Below, piece by piece: positions 17,446-27,600 of a stretch of DNA of 64,000 nucleotides. Below the pieces are notes generated by a model, which saw nothing but the letters and a program-made list of their open reading frames with translations, did not search any database and was not told where the DNA came from. Numbering within the stretch: position 1 is the first letter of the stretch; each line of letters begins with the position of its first letter. Position numbers and translations under genes: made by a program. The DNA comes from Candidatus Thermoflexus tengchongensis (lineage in GTDB: Bacteria; Chloroflexota; Anaerolineae; Thermoflexales; Thermoflexaceae), in contig JAEVEX010000042.1 in assembly GCA_016842085.1 (NCBI GenBank), positions 1-64,000 of the forward strand. Direction: 5' to 3'.

Positions 17446-20277
17446 ATGGCTCCGCTAATGGTGCTGGTCGATGGACATTCCCTGGCCTACCGGGCCTATT
17501 ACGCCTTGCTCCGTCAGGGGTTCCAGACCCGCCGGGGGGAACCCACCCACGCGGTCTATGGCTTCACATCGATGCTCCTGAAGGTCTGGCGGGAGCACCG
17601 CCCGGATTACATGGCGGTGGCCTTCGATGTGGGGTGGACGTTCCGCCACGAGGCCTTCCGGGAATACAAGGCGACCCGGGCGGAGCGTCCCTCGGACTTC
17701 GACACCCAGATGGCCCGGATTCATCAGATCATCGACGCCTTCGCGATCCCCAAGCTGACCGCGGAGGGCTACGAAGCGGATGACGTGATCGGCACCGTGG
17801 CCCACCAGGCCCTCCAGCGCGGCATGGAGGTTCTGATCGTCACCGGCGACACGGACACGTTCCAGCTGATCCGGCCGGGCATCCGGGTGCTCACCTCCCG
17901 CCGCCACTTCGATGACATCGTGATCTACGATGTGGAAGCGATCCGCGAGCGCTACGGTCTGGAGCCCCACCAGCTGGTGGACCTCAAGGCCCTCACCGGG
18001 GATCCCAGCGACAATATCCCGGGGGTGCGGGGGATCGGGGAACGGACGGCCACGGAGCTGCTGAAGCGTTACGGATCCCTGGAGAACATCTACGCCCATC
18101 TGGAAGAGATCCAGCCGGAACGGATCCGCCGCCTGCTGGAGGCGGGGCGGGAGCAGGCGTTCCTGAGCAAGCAGCTGGTGCAGATCCGCGTCGATGTCCC
18201 CATCACGGTGGATTGGGAGGCCTGCCGGGTCGGGCGCTACAACCAGGAGGCGGTGCTGGCCCTCTTCCAGGAGCTGGAGTTCCGAAGCCTGATGAACCGG
18301 CTCCCCAACGGGACAGCCCCGCTGGGAGCCGCAGCGGCCGCTGCGGAGGCATCGGGGCCGGCCAGCCAGCCCACCCTCTTCCCGGAGCCGATGGGGCCGG
18401 CGGTGATCCAGCCCCTCGCCGTGCCGCCGCTGCGGACGGAGCATCTCCCTCGCCCGACCGCGGCGACGGTGATCACGGATGAGGCGGGGCTGGCCGCGCT
18501 CCGGGAGGCGCTGGAACGGGCGCCCCGCTTCGCTTTCGACGTGGAGACCGACGCCCTATCGCCGATGTCCGCCGGCCTGGTTGGGCTTTCCTTCGCTGTG
18601 GAGGAGGGCCGTGGCTATTACGTCCCGGTGGGCCATCGGGATGGATCCCCCCAGCTGCCCCTCCCCCGCGTCCTGGAGGCCCTGGGGCCTGTGCTGCGGG
18701 ATCCGGGGCGGCCGAAAGTCGGCCATCACGCCAAGTTCGACATGCTGGTCCTGGCCCGCCATGGGGTGGAGGTGGAGGGCCTGGCCTTCGACACGATGGT
18801 CGCCGAATGGGTGCTGAACCCGGCCGCCTATGGCCTCAGCCTCAAACATCTGGCCTGGCTCCGGCTCGGGGTGGAGATGACCACCATCGAGCAGCTGATC
18901 GGGAAGGGGAAGGGCCAGCGATCCTTCGCGGATGTCCCGGTCTCCGCCGCCGCTCCTTACGCCGCCGCCGATGCGGACCTCACCCTGCGCATCGCTCGCG
19001 TTCAGGAGGAGGAGCTTCGCCGTCAGGGATTGTGGAACCTCTTCACGGAGATCGAGATCCCCCTGATCCCCGTCCTGGTCCGGATGGAGCTGGCGGGCAT
19101 CATGATCGACGTTCCGCTCCTGCAACAGATGTCGAAGGAATTCGAGCGGCGGATCCAGATCCTGGCCCAGGAGATCTACCGGTGGGTGGGCTACGCCTTC
19201 AATCTGGATTCCCCCCGCCAGCTCTCGGATGCGCTGTTCGGGAAGCTCCAGCTGCCGACCGCCAGCGTCCCGCGGACCGGGACGGGGATGTATTCGACCT
19301 CGAGCGAGGTGCTGGAGAGCCTGCGGGGCGCTCATCCGGTGATCGATCTCATCCTGGAATACCGGCAGCTGGCCAAGCTGAAGAGCACGTATGTGGACGC
19401 GCTGCCCCGGATGATCCATCCGGCCACCGGCCGGATCCACCCCCTTTATCATCAGACGGGGACGGTGACGGGACGCATCTCGGCCAGCGATCCCAACATC
19501 CAGAACATCCCCATCCGCACGGAGCTGGGCAAGCAGATCCGCCGGGCCTTCATCGCCCCGCCCGGTTCGGTCCTCCTGTCGGCCGATTACTCCCAGATCG
19601 AGCTGCGCATCCTGGCCCACATCACAAAGGATCCCGGGCTGATCGCGGCCTTCCAGGCGGGGGAGGACATCCATCGGGCCACCGCGGCGAAGGCCTTCGG
19701 GATCCCCATCGAGCGGGTCACCGATGAGCAGCGGAACTTCGCCAAGCGGATCAACTACGGGTTGATCTATGGGATGAGCGCCCATGGCCTGGCGCAGCAG
19801 CTGGGGATCTCGCGGCGGGAGGCGGAGCGGTTCATCCAGCAATACTTCACCGCCTTCCCGCGGGTGAAGGCGTATATTGAAGCCATCAAAGCGCAGGTTG
19901 CTCGACAGGGGTATGTGGAGACCCTCCTGGGGCGGCGTCGTTACTTCCCGGAGCTGATGCCGGCCGGCCCGGGCCAGGCCCCCCGCCGGCTCCCCGAAGC
20001 GGTGCGTCGGAAGGCGGAGCGGGAGGCCATCAACGCGCCCATCCAGGGCAGCGCGGCGGACCTCATCAAGCTGGCCATGATCCGGATCGACCGGGCCATC
20101 CGGGAGCAGGGGCTGCGCGCCCGGATGATCATGCAGGTCCACGACGAGCTGGTCTTCGAGGTGCCGGAAGCGGAAGTGGAGGCGGTGCGGGCCCTGGTGG
20201 AAGATCGCATGCGCAACGCCTACCCCCTGGCGGTGCCCCTGGAGGTCGAGATCCATATTGGGCCTCACTGGTCGTAA
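17446..20277 (+). CDS. polA: DNA polymerase I with 5'-3' and 3'-5' exonuclease domains
   Basis: This 943-aa enzyme fills gaps in repair and Okazaki-fragment processing. Residues 1-290 are the flap/5' nuclease (LVDGHSLAYRAYYAL, GYEADDVIGT, GDPSDNIPGV). Residues about 350-540 are the proofreading domain, with Exo I DVETD (D365, E367), Exo II-like GHHAKFD and Exo III YAAADAD. The acidic residues are kept, so proofreading is probably active, unlike Taq polymerase. The polymerase domain has motif A DYSQIELRI (D714), motif B RNFAKRINYGLIYG and motif C QVHDELVFEV (D900). The start has AAAGGAGG upstream; a longer open frame lacks similarity. It is followed by the CRISPR effector operon. Confidence 0.97.
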   Translation: MAPLMVLVDGHSLAYRAYYALLRQGFQTRRGEPTHAVYGFTSMLLKVWREHRPDYMAVAFDVGWTFRHEAFREYKATRAERPSDFDTQMARIHQIIDAFAIPKLTAEGYEADDVIGTVAHQALQRGMEVLIVTGDTDTFQLIRPGIRVLTSRRHFDDIVIYDVEAIRERYGLEPHQLVDLKALTGDPSDNIPGVRGIGERTATELLKRYGSLENIYAHLEEIQPERIRRLLEAGREQAFLSKQLVQIRVDVPITVDWEACRVGRYNQEAVLALFQELEFRSLMNRLPNGTAPLGAAAAAAEASGPASQPTLFPEPMGPAVIQPLAVPPLRTEHLPRPTAATVITDEAGLAALREALERAPRFAFDVETDALSPMSAGLVGLSFAVEEGRGYYVPVGHRDGSPQLPLPRVLEALGPVLRDPGRPKVGHHAKFDMLVLARHGVEVEGLAFDTMVAEWVLNPAAYGLSLKHLAWLRLGVEMTTIEQLIGKGKGQRSFADVPVSAAAPYAAADADLTLRIARVQEEELRRQGLWNLFTEIEIPLIPVLVRMELAGIMIDVPLLQQMSKEFERRIQILAQEIYRWVGYAFNLDSPRQLSDALFGKLQLPTASVPRTGTGMYSTSSEVLESLRGAHPVIDLILEYRQLAKLKSTYVDALPRMIHPATGRIHPLYHQTGTVTGRISASDPNIQNIPIRTELGKQIRRAFIAPPGSVLLSADYSQIELRILAHITKDPGLIAAFQAGEDIHRATAAKAFGIPIERVTDEQRNFAKRINYGLIYGMSAHGLAQQLGISRREAERFIQQYFTAFPRVKAYIEAIKAQVARQGYVETLLGRRRYFPELMPAGPGQAPRRLPEAVRRKAEREAINAPIQGSAADLIKLAMIRIDRAIREQGLRARMIMQVHDELVFEVPEAEVEAVRALVEDRMRNAYPLAVPLEVEIHIGPHWS

Positions 20278-20347
20278 AGAGCCAGCGCTCCAAGGCGGTC
20301 GTGACATCGCGTGGGGGCCCTCGACAGCGAACCTCCTGGATCGCCCC

Positions 20348-20377
20348 TTGCCCGGATCGGTTCCGCGCCGGTATAAT
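20348..20377 (+). promoter_or_regulatory. Promoter of the type III-C operon
   Basis: TTGCCC (20348-20353) and TATAAT (20372-20377) are separated by 18 bp, followed after 35 bases by the cmr1 ATG with AAGGAGG upstream. No other convincing promoter was seen before 31335, so it may drive the whole operon. Confidence 0.6.
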
Positions 20378-20412
20378 GGGGATAACCGGGCGTTACGGGA
20401 AGGAGGAAACGG

Positions 20413-21732
20413 ATGACCCCCATGGCCTCCGTGGAGATCCACCTGAAGACGCTCACCCCCCTCTGGACCGGCGGCGTGGACGGCACCATGGACCGCATCC
20501 ACGAAACGGGCATCCTCGGCTCCCTGCGCTGGTGGTATGAGGCCATCGTGCGAGGGCTGGGGGGAAGCGCGTGTGATCCGAGTGAGCATACGTGCCCTGA
20601 TAAAGACAGGCGTTATTGCGATGCATGCGCTGTTTTTGGCGCTACAGGGTTAAAGCGCTCCTTTCGCCTGGAAGGGCCGGTGGGGTGGAATGATAGGCCA
20701 CAGAACAGACTGACTGTGAAGGTCAACGATAACCGCGGCTGGTATTTGGGGCGAGGGTGGATGGGTGCGGAGAAAATCCGCGTTGTGCCCCTGCGCTTAT
20801 CCTTTGAGGACGTGCAGAACACCCTGCTGTTGACCCTACGCTTGATCGAGTGCTGGGGCGGCTTGGGGCCGAAAACCCAGGTGGGGTATGGGGTTGTGAA
20901 ATTTATTCTCCCAAACGGCGAATTGAATGTTGAGGGGGCCATTCAGGCATTTCAAAGGCTCATAAATCGGTGTAATCGAAGAACGCTTTCCACCCACAAT
21001 CAGTGGCCTGCACTGAATGGTTTCTTCTTCGCCAAGGTGCAATTCACGCTCAACACCAACACAACGCCGGAACAGTGGATCCGAGAACGAGTTACCAACA
21101 ACATTGAGTCGAATGAGGAATTATCCTGGTATCTCAACGAGGCTGGTGATGCTCAGCGAAAGGCCGTATTGCCGTTATCGCCGATTGTCCGTTATCATCT
21201 GCGAACCCTGATTCGGCAAAACATTCAGCATAACGGTCACCCTAACGCGCCGGCCCGGTGGCAATTGATGGGCGTGTTGAGTGGATACTGGCATAGAGAG
21301 GACTATGGCAAAGTAGAAAAAACCAATAGAAAGTGGCAATGTCAACACTGCGGTCGTACATGGTCAAATCCTCCCTCGCAGTGGGTTGAGAAAATCGAAC
21401 GCAGAGGCTCGCTGATCCAAGTCTCCCATGCTTATTTGGTCAACGACGGTCAGTGGGAATTCCGCATCTGGGGATGGATTCCGGGTGAGTTGTCTGGCTC
21501 AGTCTCACGCGACGATGTATTTCAGCATCTGCGCCAATGGCTGGGCGTTCAGCAACAACGCCAGTGGCACCAACCCCAAAACGGCGCGCTGTGGTCTGCC
21601 CTCAACCTGACGCCCACGCAAGTGTGCTGGTTTGAGCGGCGAGATAACGAAAGAGGGGAAGATTACCTGAGAGCACTCCTGGAAGGTTGCGAACAAACCT
21701 CACACGGAGGCACGGGGAACACAGAGAATTAA
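20413..21732 (+). CDS. cmr1: Type III CRISPR RAMP protein Cmr1
   Basis: This 439-aa Cas7-family subunit is expected to bind the 3' end of the target RNA in a Cmr-type complex. The N-terminus is a clear Cmr1 match: LKTLTPLWTGG, ETGILGSLRWWYEAIVRGLG, then a Cys-rich loop ending YCDACAVFGATG. The Gly-rich loop GGLGPKTQVGYG and a second CxxC (WQCQHCGRTW) follow. The last residues (SHGGTGNTEN) are encoded by a palindromic element overlapping the stop, so the native C-terminus was probably altered. The body after about 20590 is clearly lower in GC than its neighbours. It is first in the operon. Confidence 0.88.
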   Translation: MTPMASVEIHLKTLTPLWTGGVDGTMDRIHETGILGSLRWWYEAIVRGLGGSACDPSEHTCPDKDRRYCDACAVFGATGLKRSFRLEGPVGWNDRPQNRLTVKVNDNRGWYLGRGWMGAEKIRVVPLRLSFEDVQNTLLLTLRLIECWGGLGPKTQVGYGVVKFILPNGELNVEGAIQAFQRLINRCNRRTLSTHNQWPALNGFFFAKVQFTLNTNTTPEQWIRERVTNNIESNEELSWYLNEAGDAQRKAVLPLSPIVRYHLRTLIRQNIQHNGHPNAPARWQLMGVLSGYWHREDYGKVEKTNRKWQCQHCGRTWSNPPSQWVEKIERRGSLIQVSHAYLVNDGQWEFRIWGWIPGELSGSVSRDDVFQHLRQWLGVQQQRQWHQPQNGALWSALNLTPTQVCWFERRDNERGEDYLRALLEGCEQTSHGGTGNTEN

Positions 21733-21760
21733 TCTCTGTGCTCTCTGTGCCTCTGTGTGA
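21700..21760 (+). repeat. Palindromic element 1 (CACGGAG...CTCTGTG type)
   Basis: TCACACGGAGGCACGGGGAA on the left and TCTCTGTGCC TCTGTGTGA on the right form a long imperfect inverted repeat around 21730, with most mismatches being G-U in RNA. It covers the cmr1 stop codon. Related elements occur at 29899 and 30464 in the same operon. They resemble the widely dispersed CACGGAG/CTCTGTG intergenic palindromes of bacteria. Confidence 0.8.
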
Positions 21761-21777
21761 ATTTTAGGCAAAGCGCC

Positions 21778-22245
21778 ATGAACGAACAGAACCTGCACCG
21801 GCTCGTTGAACATCTACAACAAATCCTGGGTGACCGCCTGGACGCGGTGGTGCTTTTCGGGTCCCGCGCCCGGGGCGAAGGCCGCGCCGACAGCGACTGG
21901 GACCTCCTCATTGTGGTGCGGGATCTGCCTCGCAGTCCACTCAAACGGTGGCGGTGGTTCCGACAGAAAGTTGAACCGCCGCTTCTGGATGTAGACATCC
22001 CGCTCAAAACGCCGGAAGAATGGTACGAGCATCTATCCTCCCTTACTTTAGACATCGCGCTGGATGGTGTTATCCTTTATGACGCACCATGGCGTATGCA
22101 CCGGTTCCTCGAAAAGATCAAGCGAGCGCTCAAAGAGGCCGGCCTGCAAAGGGAACGCGTTCAAGAAGGCTATCTGTGGCGGGACGTGGCTACCTCCGCA
22201 AAAGAAACCTGGTATAAACGCGTGCAGGGAGTCCTCGCGGAATGA
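21778..22245 (+). CDS. Minimal nucleotidyltransferase (MntA-like antitoxin)
   Basis: The 155-aa product has the polymerase-beta-type nucleotidyltransferase signature LFGSRARGEGRADSDWDLLI, with GS and SDxD intact. It is followed by the HEPN gene in an ATGA overlap, the classic MNT-HEPN toxin-antitoxin order. In characterised MntA/HepT pairs the MNT protein adds AMP to the HEPN RNase and silences it. The start at 21778 follows AGG nine bases upstream; a GTG at 21757 is possible. It lies just after the palindromic element that ends cmr1. Its composition is GC-rich, like the host. Confidence 0.85.
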   Translation: MNEQNLHRLVEHLQQILGDRLDAVVLFGSRARGEGRADSDWDLLIVVRDLPRSPLKRWRWFRQKVEPPLLDVDIPLKTPEEWYEHLSSLTLDIALDGVILYDAPWRMHRFLEKIKRALKEAGLQRERVQEGYLWRDVATSAKETWYKRVQGVLAE

Positions 22246-22685
22246 AGTCGCCGGTGATGTGCCGGCTGCAGCTGGCGCGCGGCTTTCTGGATGAAGCCGA
22301 ACAGGATGCTTCGCTGGGGCGTTGGCGTGCGTGTGTGGCGCATGCGCAACTGGCTATACAAAATGCCCTGAAGGCCGTGATCGCGTTGTTCGCGCCTGTG
22401 CCACGCACCCACACACCGGGACGCATCCTGCGGGTTATGCTGGAAAATGGCGACATCCCCGAAGCCTGGAAGGAGGAAATCCGGAGCCTGCTTGAATTGG
22501 CCCAGGGCCTGGATGCCGCCCAGGTCCATATCCAAACCGACTATGGTGACGAATTCCACGGCCTCACCCCGTGGGAACTCTTTGATGAAGACGATGCCCG
22601 CGAAGCCCTGAGTATTGCCCGCAGGGTCGTCGCCCACACGAAGGCCCTTATTCAAACCGTAGGAGGCACCGATGGCACAGAATGA
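22242..22685 (+). CDS. HEPN-domain protein (putative RNase toxin)
   Basis: The 147-aa alpha-helical protein has the HEPN core GRWRACVAHAQLAIQNALKA (the RxxxxH arrangement RACVAH) and a second conserved segment, RTHTPGRILRVML. HEPN proteins paired with an MNT gene act as ribonuclease toxins; that role is inferred here. The start overlaps the NTase stop by four bases. The 3' end overlaps the next cas gene (cmr6) by 14 bases, so this toxin is tied into the translation of the CRISPR operon. Confidence 0.8.
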   Translation: MKSPVMCRLQLARGFLDEAEQDASLGRWRACVAHAQLAIQNALKAVIALFAPVPRTHTPGRILRVMLENGDIPEAWKEEIRSLLELAQGLDAAQVHIQTDYGDEFHGLTPWELFDEDDAREALSIARRVVAHTKALIQTVGGTDGTE

Positions 22686-23751
22686 ACAAGATAAGAAGTT
22701 GGAGTTTTGGGCAAAATTTGACTTATATGATTTCCTGGAAAGACATTCCCAAAACGAAAATGGTGATCTATTAGATGCATGGGTAGAAAAAAGGGGAAAA
22801 TTGTTAAACTACCCTTGGGGTCAGATTACAGATAAATCTGCTCGCCAAATGTTGCTCGCTGCTGTTTTACTGTCCGATGCTAAAGTACAGTTCCAAGATT
22901 CTAGGGGCAGATCCCATACATCCGGGGCTCGTGATTATGCCCGTACAGGGGCTTTGCAGTATCATCGCCCTGGGGGATTATTCTATTGGTACTACGGAGT
23001 ATCATTTCCCAATCCCAATGGTCCATTTCAGGAACATTTAAGTCGTCAAATATCGGAATTTCTTCGTCCACTTCACCTGATACCCGATTTGAACTTAGAC
23101 CTCTCCCTCTTCCCGCCCGGCTCGTGGGCCGTGCAGCTCACCTTCACCCTGCGCAAGCCCTACCTCAGCAGGGACGATGTGGACTTCTACATCCTGGACA
23201 ACCCGGTGAAGAAGGAGTGGGTCTTCAAAGTGCCCTACGTGGCCCCCAGCCAGTGGAAGGGCGCGTTGCGCGCGGCGATGCGCCGCTTGCGAGGGTATAC
23301 TACATGGGCAGAAGAGGCCCAAGATGCCCAGATGGTTCGGCTTTTTGGCAATGTGAAAGGGGAAGAAGAGGAATTTGCTGCCGGTCGCCTGCACTTCTAC
23401 CCCACCTTCTTTGATCGCATCGGACTGGAGGTCATCAACCCCCACGACCGGGAAACAGGGGCCGGCACACTTCCCATTTACTTTGAGTGCGTGCCCGCGG
23501 GAACGGAGGGCACATTGACCCTGCTCTATATGCCGCTGGACAATGGCCCGGCTGACGAGGCAACCTGCAAAGCCGACCTGAAAGCCGTGGCCCAGGGGAT
23601 CCGTGCCATGCTCACGGTCTATGGCTTCGGGGCCAAGACGAGCAGCGGGTACGGGGTGGCGGAAGTGGAGAGAGATGCGAGCCGGGTGCAGGCCAATGGA
23701 ATAGCGGATGCTGAGCGGATATTCTGGGAGGCATGGGATGGAACCGTTTAA
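22672..23751 (+). CDS. cmr6: RAMP protein, Cmr6-like
   Basis: This 359-aa Cas7-like subunit is called Cmr6 from operon position (cmr1-cmr6-cas10-cmr4-cmr5-cmr3 is the order I recall for subtype III-C) and from RAMP features: VAPSQWKGALRAAMRRLRG, AGRLHFYPTFFDRI, INPHDRETGAGTLPIYFE, and the C-terminal Gly-rich loop VYGFGAKTSSGYGVAEVE. The Cmr6/Cmr4/Cmr1 paralogues are hard to separate by eye. The start follows GGAGG. The first ~135 codons (22690-23090) are AT-rich; composition then switches abruptly to GC-rich. It overlaps HEPN by 14 bases and the next gene by 14. Confidence 0.65.
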   Translation: MAQNEQDKKLEFWAKFDLYDFLERHSQNENGDLLDAWVEKRGKLLNYPWGQITDKSARQMLLAAVLLSDAKVQFQDSRGRSHTSGARDYARTGALQYHRPGGLFYWYYGVSFPNPNGPFQEHLSRQISEFLRPLHLIPDLNLDLSLFPPGSWAVQLTFTLRKPYLSRDDVDFYILDNPVKKEWVFKVPYVAPSQWKGALRAAMRRLRGYTTWAEEAQDAQMVRLFGNVKGEEEEFAAGRLHFYPTFFDRIGLEVINPHDRETGAGTLPIYFECVPAGTEGTLTLLYMPLDNGPADEATCKADLKAVAQGIRAMLTVYGFGAKTSSGYGVAEVERDASRVQANGIADAERIFWEAWDGTV

Positions 23752-23974
23752 ACCACCCCGGCACATCGTCTGGAGCACGGATAGGATAGACCTGAACGAC
23801 CCCGTCCAGCGCCGCTGGTACATCCGGCAGGTGCTCCTCCACGGACGTGCGGAGGACATCCGCACCCTGGACCTGGCCGAGGTCGCTGCGCTCCTGGACG
23901 AGCTGAACCTGCCCGAACCCGTCTACCGGCTGTGGCGGGCGTTTTTGGAGGGGAAGGGGTATGTTAGAGGGTAA
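23738..23974 (+). CDS. Small protein, likely antitoxin partner of the AbiEii-like NTase
   Basis: The 78-aa product (starts MEPFKPPRHIVWSTDRIDLN) resembles small DUF6922-type proteins commonly encoded directly before AbiEii-type nucleotidyltransferases: a WSTDRIDL motif, RRWYIRQVLLHG and two acidic helices. No DNA-binding motif is obvious. It overlaps cmr6 by 14 bases and the NTase gene by 14 bases, so all three should be translated together. The antitoxin role is an inference from pairing. Confidence 0.6.
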   Translation: MEPFKPPRHIVWSTDRIDLNDPVQRRWYIRQVLLHGRAEDIRTLDLAEVAALLDELNLPEPVYRLWRAFLEGKGYVRG

Positions 23975-24635
23975 AGGTATTCTTACCCCAGGTCAGCGAG
24001 CCATTTTATCCCTGCTGGGCCGCGTGCCGGATATCCCCTATTTCTACCTCACCGGCGGAACGGCCCTGGCGGAATTTTACCTTGGCCACCGTCGCTCCTT
24101 TGACCTGGATTTGTTCACCACGCAGGAAGTTTTAATCCGGCCTTTCTCCTTCGAGATAGAGCATCGTTTCCGGGAGCAGGGCTGGTCGGTTCAGGTCATC
24201 CGGCGTTTTTCCACATTTGTGGAAATGGTTGTCACCTTGGAAGGCGAAGACGTGCGGATAGACCTTGGCCTGGATAGCCCTTTTCGCTTTGCCTCACCGG
24301 AGCCCTCGGTTTACGGCGTGCCCGTCAACGATTTAGAAGACCTGAAGGCGGAAAAGGCCCTGGCCTACTATGGGCGTGCCGAGATGCGAGATGCCGTAGA
24401 TCTCTATTTCCTGCTTCGCCGGTTCCCTCCTGAAACGCTGATGGAACTGGCGGCCCAGAAAGATACGGGCTTTGACCGATACTGGTTTGCCGTCGCTCTC
24501 CAGAAGGCGGAAACATTTCCGGATGAATTGTCCCGGTGGCCGGTAGAAATGCTTCAGCCCTTTGACCCCAAAGACTTGAAGGCCCGGTTTTTAACCCTGG
24601 CCCGGGACATCATGAACTCCCTGATCGGAGGATGA
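23961..24635 (+). CDS. AbiEii/AbiGii-family nucleotidyltransferase (putative toxin)
   Basis: The 224-aa protein has the family signature YLTGGTALAEFYLGHRRS followed by FDLDLF (GG-x-DxD), then EMVVTLEGEDVRIDLGLDS and DLEDLKAEKALAYYGRAEMRDAVDLYFLL, the substrate-binding half. Characterised AbiEii toxins act as GTP- or CTP-dependent nucleotidyltransferases in abortive infection. Here it overlaps its small partner by 14 bases, and its stop lies three bases before the csx11 start, inside that gene's ribosome-binding region, so the pair is embedded in the CRISPR operon. Confidence 0.85.
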   Translation: MLEGKGILTPGQRAILSLLGRVPDIPYFYLTGGTALAEFYLGHRRSFDLDLFTTQEVLIRPFSFEIEHRFREQGWSVQVIRRFSTFVEMVVTLEGEDVRIDLGLDSPFRFASPEPSVYGVPVNDLEDLKAEKALAYYGRAEMRDAVDLYFLLRRFPPETLMELAAQKDTGFDRYWFAVALQKAETFPDELSRWPVEMLQPFDPKDLKARFLTLARDIMNSLIGG

Positions 24636-24637
24636 CC

Positions 24638-27600
24638 ATGCTGGACCTGCAGGACCTGGTCACACACCGCCAAGATCTTCTCCTGGCCGAAGTGGCGGCG
24701 TGGTTGCATGATGTGGGGAAATTGAGCCGAGAGTTTATAGAGCAACTTTCATCTTGGCATCACGAGTTGGTGCTGAGAAGACGGATACGAGAGATAGAAA
24801 AAGAGATAGGGAAGAACTTTAACGAAATTAGCAAGGACGAACTGCGAAATTGGATAGAGAAAAGATTTCAAATTTCAATACCAGCTGATAAAAGAGGACG
24901 GCCTTTTCCCAATCCTAAAGACCAAAATTTCCCTACAAGTTTGGATACGTATCTAAAAAGAAAACCAAGGAGTGGTGAAGAATCTCTCATAGACCAAATA
25001 AGAGAGTTCTTTCGAATTGCTTACCTTGAAAGGGAAATCGCGGGCAATTTCTTTATGGAAGACTTTTACAACTTCTGTGAAGAGCATCAATTTCAGATAT
25101 TAAACTGGCAAGCCAAGATTTCCGAAGTTATAGAGGGGCATGGTGACCCTTTAGATTCCCCAAATGCCCTTGTGAAGCTGTTAAAACCGCCTTCCTGTGA
25201 TGCAATAGATTCAGCCTTAGATAAGGGAATGGCTGAAAAGCGGCAGGAACTTGGCAACGCATTTATTGCCTCTGCATTTGGTTATGAACGCAAAATTGCA
25301 CTTGATAAATTACAAGATTTTCGTCTCCGGTTACCAGCGTCTTTGTCTAAATTGCGGATGTTGCTTCCCTATATTTTAGCAAAGGCTTTAGGTGAAACTC
25401 GTCGTTCGGCTAATGATGTTACTTTATCGGATCATTCTTCGTCAGTAGCAGCACTTTTCAAAAGTTTGCTCGCTCGGATTTTACTAACAGAGTCTCAAAT
25501 ACCGGATATTTCAAGGTTTATGGATTCGCAAAATAGGTGGGCTGAACGTGCATGGCGCCTTCTCTCCATCCGCACCGACGGCCTGGAGTATCTCCTTTCC
25601 GCGCCTTCCATCCCCGACCTTCTGGCCCGCAAAGATCTGCTCACCGACGCCTGGAACCGGGTGCAGAAGGTGCTGGAGGAAGAATATCCCCTGGGGCTGG
25701 AAGTGTATCGGGATGAAAACGGCCCCGTGTTCGTGGTGCCGGACCTGGATAATCTGCTGGGTTTGTCCAACAGCGCTGATAACAATAAGACCCTGCGGGA
25801 ATACATCATAGAAGCCTTCCGCCAGGGCACTGTTAAAAGCGACCCATGCCTGGCCATAGATGGCGAAATCGTTCCCCGCTTCAAGGTGGATCAGCGTCCC
25901 TGGAAAGGACAACCCGCCCCACAGGAGCTCCCACCTATCGGTGAGCATCTACGAGAGAAGCCCGTCTGGCGATCTGATCCTGAAGCCATTGCTCAGTGGT
26001 GGTGTAACCTGCCCCGACCTGAAGAAATCTGCACGGTCTGTGGCCTGCGCCCCCAGGGGCCGGGGCAGAAGGCCAAAGACCGTAAGATGTGCGATATCTG
26101 CGAGGAACGCCGCGATGACCGGGCGAAAGCCTGGGCTAAGGGAGCCTCTCTATCACCACAAGACCGCTTCAAGCAAGGTAAACCGGATACCATCTGGCTG
26201 GACGAGGTGGCCGATAAAAATGGCCGCCTGGCTCTTATCGTGGGCACCTTTGATTTGACCCACTGGCTGAACGGCACCCTGGTTCGTTCCCTGGCCGTGC
26301 GAACGCCGAACAACCAGAACGGCCACACGGAAGAAAACGGCCACACGGAAGAAAAAGTGGCTAAAAATCCCTCTTTTGCCCGCCTGCGGCGCATCTGGGA
26401 AACCACCCGCCGCTTCTGGCAGGACGTCGCGCCTACCGATGCGCCACCGGAAGAACTCATAACCTTCTGCCAGAACCACAACCTGAACCTGCAAGACCTC
26501 TGGGAAGGCCCCCTAAGCCTTGAGGAATCTCTGGCCGGGCGGGCCATTGGGGAAAAACGTTCCCGTCTGTTCCTCAAAGGCACGTTGGTGAGCGGCGACC
26601 TTGGCCCCTTCCACGCCTACGAGATGATGGTTCAGGGCCGCAAGGTGGCCGTGCTTTGGGTGCCGCCGGGAGGGGAGGAGGTGAAAGACATTCCGGAGAA
26701 GTATCGCGGTGGCTTCTGGGTTATTGAAAACCTGGACTATCTCAAAACGCGCTTTGGCAGGGGTTTCCGAGAAGTTCTGGGCGAGGAGAAGACTTACGAA
26801 ATCTATGAGCCTTCGGAATACGGACGTCCAGGCAGGGCCGCCGCGCAATTTGTGGTGGAAGAGCAAAGGGAGGGCCCTCACTATGTGCCCCTCATCCCTA
26901 TTCTCGCCGAACCCCGCACCTTTATGGCCTTAGTGCCCGCGGACAAGGCTGTGGATGTGGTGCGGGCCATCAAGACCAAATACGAGCGGGAAATGGGCAA
27001 AGTCCGCAATCGCCTGCCCCTGCACCTGGGCATCGTCTTCGCCGACGCCCACCAGCCCCTGCGCACGGTTCTGGATGCGGGGCGGCGGATGATACAGCAA
27101 AAGGCTTCTCCGTCACAGTGGCAAGTCTATACAGTGAAAACTTTCGGTAATCTGAGCACCTCAGCTGCTCAGAAAGGCATGCGTGCCTTGCGTCTACTCA
27201 AGCGTAAAGATTTGCTGGAAGAACAACCCCAACAATTTGCGATAGTCCATTGCATAGTTCTGGAAAGCAAGACGGATGGCTTCTGCCGTAGAATTACTTG
27301 GTACGTCCCGGCCGTCATGGGCGACGGCCAAACGAAGGATAACTGGTATCCGTACGCCTTTCTTACTCAGGATGGCAAGCAGGACGGCAAGCCAACGGAC
27401 CGTAATCTTTACTATCAGGCGCCTAATCCCTTCAATCCGGATTCCAATGGCCATCCTCAACCCGGCTGGCTTGTCCACGCAGGCGAACTCCAGCGCGGCG
27501 ACGTCATCTACTTCACCCCCGCGACCCTGGACTTTATCTGGCTGGACCGCGGCGGCCGGCGCTTTGAGATCGCCTACGACGACCAGGGCCGACGTCATGG